A DNA stretch of 9,288 bases from an uncultured Desulfurobacterium sp. (GTDB lineage: Bacteria; Aquificota; Aquificia; Desulfurobacteriales; Desulfurobacteriaceae): assembly GCA_913055135.1 (NCBI GenBank), contig CAJXJV010000039.1, positions 1 through 9,288 of the forward strand, read 5' to 3'. The translations under genes and the position numbers were made by a program. This document shows, one piece after another, positions 5,461 to 9,288 of the stretch. The notes under the pieces were generated by a model that saw only the letters and a program-made list of their open reading frames with translations, had not been told where the DNA came from and did not search any database. Position 1 is the first letter of the stretch. The number at the start of each line of letters is the position of its first letter.

Positions 5461-6000
5461 TTAGATTCTCCTCCAGATTTTCTCAAGGTCTATCGAAAAA
5501 CTGCATTTTATTTGAAAAGTAAAACTTCCAGTTTCGTCGTCAAAAACTTTCTCGTACTTGTTCTTTTCAAGTTTAAATACTCTCATCTTTTTTAAATCCG
5601 GATATACAATCGCATAATATTTAACTTTTTCTCTCTCATAGAGACTGAACTTTAAGTTTTCGTCCTTAAAAGCTGTTGACTTAGAAACAATCTCAAAAAT
5701 GACTTCCGGCGGTGACTTGAGGTACTCTTCTACTCTTTTGCACACAACCACAACATCCGGCCTTACAACCGTATCTTCGTTAATTATCCAGTCGACTTCC
5801 TGACAGACAAAGCAGCCTTCTGGACAGTTCTCAAGCTGTCCCTCTATCTGTCTTACCAGAATACTCATTACCCTTTGATGCTTCCAGAGTGGAGAAGGTG
5901 CCATAGCATACGGAATACCCTCTATAAGTTCCCAGTCCCCTTCCCACTGGAAATAGTCTCTGACAGTATAATGGGGTAAATAGTCTTTAACAGTGTTCAT
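5461..6000 (-). CDS. Uma2-family PD-(D/E)XK-like protein, upstream copy
   Basis: This is a 179-residue paralog of the protein encoded next to it, with the same motifs at the same positions (Asp82 in VVRPDVVVV, Glu103 in FEIVSKST, Lys117). It is the first of the pair to be transcribed. The ATG start has a GGGAGAG-type site about 8 nt upstream. Its distinctive block, residues 44-67, carries Cys59-x3-Cys63-x2-Cys66; the other copy has only the first two cysteines. The C-terminal 30 residues differ modestly between the copies. It lies 35 nt after the flippase-like gene, so it may be read from the glycosylation operon or from a promoter I could not identify. Uma2 families are abundant in cyanobacteria and some thermophiles, often as many paralogs (known), and a tandem pair like this fits local duplication. 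Confidence 0.85.
   Translation of the reverse strand: MNTVKDYLPHYTVRDYFQWEGDWELIEGIPYAMAPSPLWKHQRVMSILVRQIEGQLENCPEGCFVCQEVDWIINEDTVVRPDVVVVCKRVEEYLKSPPEVIFEIVSKSTAFKDENLKFSLYEREKVKYYAIVYPDLKKMRVFKLEKNKYEKVFDDETGSFTFQIKCSFSIDLEKIWRRI
5566..5799 (-). repeat. Near-identical 234-bp direct repeat, upstream Uma2 copy
   Basis: This is the partner of 5012-5245, coding for identical residues 68-145 in the upstream paralog. The three substitutions I can see are all synonymous: in the codons for Lys143, Ala130 and Val69. Confidence 0.85.
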
Positions 6001-6015
6001 TTCTCTTCTCTCCCA

Positions 6016-6025
6016 AGGTTAACCT
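6016..6025. repeat. 10-bp perfect palindrome upstream of the Uma2 pair
   Basis: AGGTTAACCT is a perfect palindrome in the 35-bp gap between the flippase-like gene and the first Uma2 gene, just before the ribosome binding site. It has no loop and no T-tract, so it is not a terminator. It could be a small operator half-site or chance. Confidence 0.25.
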
Positions 6026-6035
6026 GCATTTTAAT

Positions 6036-6935
6036 TTATGTTCTCTTTAACCTTTTTGAAAGGTAGAACCATCCAATAAGTGCCAGAATACCAGACATTA
6101 AAAGAAGGAGAATGTGGAAATAAAAAGCAACCGTTAAAGCATAATCAACTTTAACTCCTATTAGTGAGAATCCCCCAACAAGTCCTGCTTCGTAAGTTCC
6201 AAATCCTCCAAAGCTATGAATTGGCAAAATTGTTGTTACTTCTCCAAAGGTTGAAACAAAAACAGTTTTAAAGAAATTGAGATCTATTTTTCCTGCTTTG
6301 AGAATGAAGAAGAAGGAAACAAACTTGAATAGCCATGTCAGAAAAGAGTAGAAAAAGATTTTTCCAACAGATTTAAACGAAATAAAACTCTGAACAAAGG
6401 AGAAAACAGTTCCAATGATAAAGAAACGATTACGAAACCTTTTAAGTAATTTAAGTCCCAGGTAAAGAAAAACAAAAAGTATAGAAATGGTGATAATTGG
6501 AATCCAGAGAAGCTCTTTATTTCCAATAGCAACGAAGAGAACAGAAGCGAGGAAGAATAAAGAAAGAACAATGAGATCCAGTATCCTTACAAAGAGAAGA
6601 GCTACTGAGGAGATTGTTGCATCGACTCTAAAAAGTTTTTTAAGAATTATCGGGAAAGAGGCTTCTCCTGACCTGAAAGGGAGAACATTGTTAAAAAAGG
6701 TATGAACTCCCATAACAGCTGCAAGATCCGGGGTGGAAATAGATGAAAAGATAATATTGAACCTTTTAGCCCTGAAGATGTATGTGAAAAGATAGAAGAA
6801 AAGAGAGAAAATCAAATAAACTGGATCAAGATTCTCAAATATCTCTTTCAGCTTACTGAAGACATCAAACCTATACAGAAAGTAACCGAAAACAATCAGT
6901 ATAAACGTAGGCAAAAATAGACTATTCTTCTTCAA
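6036..6935 (-). CDS. Flippase-like membrane protein (lysylphosphatidylglycerol synthase TM family, PF03706)
   Basis: This 299-residue integral membrane protein has roughly seven or eight hydrophobic segments (including about 7-22, 38-55, 110-137, 143-164, 192-212 and 265-293). Family signatures are NNVLPFRSGE (82-91), RILD (117-120), and LPIHSFGGFGTYEAG (237-251). This is the membrane part of the PF03706/TIGR00374 group, without the cytosolic aminoacyl-transferase domain of true MprF, so lipid lysinylation is unlikely. Similar domains are fused to or placed next to polyprenyl-phosphate sugar synthases, such as archaeal AglD (known), and a role in moving lipid-linked sugar across the membrane is inferred. 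The TTG start overlaps the preceding glycosyltransferase gene by 14 nt, with GGGAGAG (6945-6951) 9 nt upstream; an in-frame stop just before it excludes a longer form. Confidence 0.85.
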   Translation of the reverse strand: MKKNSLFLPTFILIVFGYFLYRFDVFSKLKEIFENLDPVYLIFSLFFYLFTYIFRAKRFNIIFSSISTPDLAAVMGVHTFFNNVLPFRSGEASFPIILKKLFRVDATISSVALLFVRILDLIVLSLFFLASVLFVAIGNKELLWIPIITISILFVFLYLGLKLLKRFRNRFFIIGTVFSFVQSFISFKSVGKIFFYSFLTWLFKFVSFFFILKAGKIDLNFFKTVFVSTFGEVTTILPIHSFGGFGTYEAGLVGGFSLIGVKVDYALTVAFYFHILLLLMSGILALIGWFYLSKRLKRT

Positions 6936-7887
6936 GATTCACAACTCTCCCAACAACGTAAGGTTTCTTGTCCTGAGATTCAAAATAAATTCTCATCAGG
7001 ATTTCGCTGATGATACCTGTCGTAAACATCTGGATTCCGGAAAGAATGAAAAGAACAGAGATAATTAAAAGGGGTCTTCCTCCTATTGAGTGCCCTGTCA
7101 GTTTAAGTCCAACAAGATAAAGAAACGGAATTAAACCTGCGAAGAAGAGAACCAATCCAAGTATTCCGAAAAAGTGAATTGGCTTCTGCATAAACTTTTT
7201 CAGGAACCAGATAAAGAAAAGATCTGCAAGAACCTTAAAAGTCCTTGAGATGCCGTACTTTGACTTTCCATAAATTCTCGGGTGGTGTTTTACAGGTATC
7301 TCTATAATCCTGCTTACAGAAGTAACTGTTGATGCAAGAGCTGGAATAAATCTGTGGAGCTCCCCATAAAGCCTTACCTTTTTTATAACGTCACTTCTGT
7401 AAGCTTTTAAGGTACAGCCGTAGTCGTGGATTTTTACTCCTGTCATCTTTCCTATTAGCCAGTTTGCAATCTTTGAAGGTAGTTTCCTTGAGATTGCAGC
7501 ATCCTGTCTGTTTTTCCTCCAGCCGCTGACTACATCATAACCTTCCTCTATTTTTTCAAGGAGTCTTGGAATGTCCTCTGGATCGTTCTGAAGATCTCCA
7601 TCCATTGTTACTATTACATCACCTGTGGCGTAGTCCATTCCGGCCATCATTGCTGGTGTCTGTCCAAAGTTTCTGGCAAACTCAATGACTTTTACTTTTT
7701 TATCCTTAGAAGCAATCTCTTCAAGTATTTCTCTTGTCCTGTCAATGCTTCCATCGTCAACGAATATTATCTCGTAGTCGTAGGGTATTTTCTCAAGTAC
7801 TTCTTTTAACCTGTCATACAGAATTGGAACGTTCTCTTCCTCGTTGTAAACAGGAACAACAATGGAAATTTTCTTTACACTACCCAT
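6922..7887 (-). CDS. Polyprenyl-phosphate glycosyltransferase, GT2 family (ArnC/DPM1-like)
   Basis: This 321-residue membrane-anchored GT-A glycosyltransferase has SIVVPVYNEEENV (8-20), the nucleotide-binding VDDGS (43-47), ARNFGQTPAMMAG (71-83), the metal-binding DGD within MDGDLQNDPEDI (95-106), and YGCTLKAYR (156-164). Two C-terminal hydrophobic segments follow at about 238-260 and 273-293. This layout belongs to enzymes that load a sugar from a nucleotide donor onto undecaprenyl phosphate at the cytoplasmic face (ArnC, GtrB and dolichol-phosphate-mannose synthases). The sugar cannot be told from the sequence. AAGGAG (7895-7900) lies 7 nt before the ATG. The gene overlaps the ArnT-like gene upstream by 8 nt and the flippase-like gene downstream by 14 nt, so the three are almost certainly co-translated. 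Confidence 0.92.
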   Translation of the reverse strand: MGSVKKISIVVPVYNEEENVPILYDRLKEVLEKIPYDYEIIFVDDGSIDRTREILEEIASKDKKVKVIEFARNFGQTPAMMAGMDYATGDVIVTMDGDLQNDPEDIPRLLEKIEEGYDVVSGWRKNRQDAAISRKLPSKIANWLIGKMTGVKIHDYGCTLKAYRSDVIKKVRLYGELHRFIPALASTVTSVSRIIEIPVKHHPRIYGKSKYGISRTFKVLADLFFIWFLKKFMQKPIHFFGILGLVLFFAGLIPFLYLVGLKLTGHSIGGRPLLIISVLFILSGIQMFTTGIISEILMRIYFESQDKKPYVVGRVVNLEEE

Positions 7888-9288
7888 CTATCTTCTCCTT
7901 TGGATAGTTTGAGATTATCACAATACTATGCTTTGTAATCAGCTCTCTTTTCTTATCCCAGATGTAAAACTTTTCACCTTTAATTTTCCTTAACCTGTTT
8001 TCTCTCGTTACAATGACAACGGGAGTTTCAGAGTGGAGTAACTTTCTGGCTTTGTCAGAATTTATGTCTTCCAGTTTTCCTTTCCTGAAGTAATAGACAA
8101 TTTCAGGACTTGTGTAGTCAAGGAAGAAAAATTTACACTCTTTACACTTTTTGGCAATTTCGTAGAGTTCCTTTCCGGCAGCAGGCTTAGCTCTGCAGTG
8201 TTCGAGGGATGGAAGTGTTACCCATTTGAACAAAAGCAGAGTTGTTATGAAACCGGCTGTGAAAACTTTGAGGTAATCCTTTTTGAGGAATACGAGAAAA
8301 GATGTTATCAATACAGGCAGAATAACCACAAGTCCTGTAGCTGGCCAGCCTTTGATTTTAAAGAAGATAACTGCTGCAACAGAAAGAACAATGAAAACAA
8401 AAGCTGTAACGTAAGCAGGAATTCTACCTCTGTACTTTAATAGATACCATGTAACAATGACGGCAAAAGCTGGAAAGGAAGGAAGAAGGTAGTGAGCAAG
8501 CTTAGTGTGGGCGATCTGAAAGAATCCAAAGACTGTGAAGAACCAGACAAGGGAGAAGTTGAGAATGTTGTCTGTAATTGATTCCTTTTCTTTAAACACC
8601 CTGTAGAGAGCAAACGGGAAGAAGAAAGCGTAGGGAAGATAGAGCCAGAAGTAGTTTGCCAAGTAGTACCACCACTCAGTTGGATGACCCGGAACTTTTG
8701 AGGTAAATCTGTGAATGTTGTGGAAGATGATAAAGTCTTTAAAGAACTGATAGCCGTGCTTTTTCAGTATTGCAACGTACCATGGAGCTACGATGAGAAG
8801 GTAAATACCAAAGCCTTTCAGCCAGGGAATCGCCTTGAGGGTTTTCAGTAGATCTCTTCTAAGGATGAGGTAGATAATGGCAATGAGACCCGGAAGGGCA
8901 AGACCAACGGGACCTTTGGTTAATGTTGCAAATCCAGAAGATGCAAAGGCTAATAAATAAAACTTTTCGCTCTTTCTGTGGTAGCCTTCAAAAAAGAAAA
9001 TAAGTGAAGCAGCCATAAAGAAAGTAAGGACAATATCTGGCATTGCAACAGATGCCATAACGATGAAATCTAAAAGTGAAAGGAGGACAAGGGAGCTCCA
9101 GAATGCAAAATCCCTTCCTTTCCACTTTTGTAGCCACCAGTAAAGGAGAAGGGCTGTCAAAACTCCAAAGATGGAAACGAAAAATCTACCTCCAAACTCA
9201 TTGACTCCAAATATTTTGTAGCCAAGAGCAATGAGCCAGTAAACTAAAATAGGCTTGTCAAATCTGTATTCATAGTTGTAGTAGGGAG
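7880..9288 (-). CDS. ArnT-like membrane glycosyltransferase (PMT_2, COG1807), N-terminus outside window
   Basis: The frame is open from the right edge to TAG at 7880: 468 visible residues with no start codon needed inside the window. A TTG at 9160 would cut off conserved sequence, because upstream residues read YEYRFDKPILVYWLI and YKIFGVNEFGGRF, typical of the N-terminal part of ArnT/COG1807 proteins. Further signatures are MPDIVLTFFMA (visible 82-92), TLTKGPVG (122-129), and HTKLAHYLLPSFPA (260-273). There are many membrane helices, then a soluble tail from about residue 360 to the end containing CKEC. The family moves a sugar from a polyprenyl phosphate to an outer acceptor such as lipid A or protein at the periplasmic face (known). 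The first loop, with a catalytic acidic residue, lies largely outside the window. It is probably the acceptor-side partner of the GT2 gene that it overlaps. Confidence 0.9.
   Translation of the reverse strand, partial: PYYNYEYRFDKPILVYWLIALGYKIFGVNEFGGRFFVSIFGVLTALLLYWWLQKWKGRDFAFWSSLVLLSLLDFIVMASVAMPDIVLTFFMAASLIFFFEGYHRKSEKFYLLAFASSGFATLTKGPVGLALPGLIAIIYLILRRDLLKTLKAIPWLKGFGIYLLIVAPWYVAILKKHGYQFFKDFIIFHNIHRFTSKVPGHPTEWWYYLANYFWLYLPYAFFFPFALYRVFKEKESITDNILNFSLVWFFTVFGFFQIAHTKLAHYLLPSFPAFAVIVTWYLLKYRGRIPAYVTAFVFIVLSVAAVIFFKIKGWPATGLVVILPVLITSFLVFLKKDYLKVFTAGFITTLLLFKWVTLPSLEHCRAKPAAGKELYEIAKKCKECKFFFLDYTSPEIVYYFRKGKLEDINSDKARKLLHSETPVVIVTRENRLRKIKGEKFYIWDKKRELITKHSIVIISNYPKEKIDG

Noticed and set aside
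5012..5799. Direct repeat as a sign of a mobile element or CRISPR-like array
   Set aside because: The repeat is explained by in-frame coding of two Uma2 paralogs; there are no transposase genes, terminal inverted repeats or short regularly spaced repeats.
6338..6705. Alternative frames on both strands inside the flippase-like gene
   Set aside because: The hydrophobic minus-strand frame is a shifted reading of a membrane protein and the plus-strand one is its antisense; family motifs support only the 6036-6935 frame.
6036..6935. MprF-type lysylphosphatidylglycerol synthase
   Set aside because: Only the membrane domain is present; the cytosolic aminoacyl-transferase domain needed for lysine transfer is absent, and neighbours concern glycosylation.
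8198..8440. 80-codon plus-strand frame rich in Cys, Asn and Lys
   Set aside because: Antisense to the ArnT-like gene; the odd composition comes from the complement of hydrophobic codons, and no ribosome binding site is evident.

Overview
The window looks like a chromosomal segment from a thermophilic bacterium, most likely a member of the Aquificota close to the Desulfurobacteriaceae (inference). The base composition is AT-leaning, arginine is written almost entirely as AGA/AGG, and the proteins are rich in Lys and Glu. One gene encodes a KaiC-type ATPase whose family I remember as occurring only in thermophiles. No rRNA, tRNA, CRISPR array or insertion sequence is visible. No stretch over 300 bases lacks a gene.

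Layout: (1) At the left edge, on the minus strand, are the first 17 codons of an Obg-type GTPase gene. It is separated by about 110 bp of divergent intergenic DNA from a plus-strand run. (2) The plus-strand run (161-4601) holds six tightly packed genes: an unknown small acidic protein, a TrmN6-like tRNA adenine-N6 methyltransferase, a phosphogluco/phosphomannomutase, a KaiC-like ATPase, a small SLOG/LOG-fold protein of the TIGR00725 type, and shikimate kinase. These are mostly housekeeping genes. (3) The rest is a converging minus-strand run (9288 down to 4579). Its first part is a translationally coupled envelope-glycosylation module: an ArnT-like membrane glycosyltransferase cut by the window edge, an ArnC/DPM1-like polyprenyl-phosphate sugar transferase, and a flippase-like integral membrane protein of the lysylphosphatidylglycerol-synthase TM family. 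Its second part is an accessory cluster: two tandem Uma2-family (PD-(D/E)XK-like) paralogs, a two-helix membrane protein, and a 29-residue single-helix membrane peptide whose 3' end overlaps the end of the shikimate kinase gene.

The most interesting part is 4579-6000. The two Uma2 copies are about 84% identical overall. They share a 234-bp segment that is almost base-identical, yet a 24-residue internal block is only 25% identical. Directly downstream lie two overlapping, translationally linked tiny membrane proteins. Whether these four genes form a functional unit is not known; I offer it as a hypothesis.

Several starts here are non-ATG (GTG or TTG) and are best chosen by a GGAGG/GAGG ribosome binding site about 5 nt upstream. 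I found no convincing hairpin-plus-T-tract terminator anywhere in the window.
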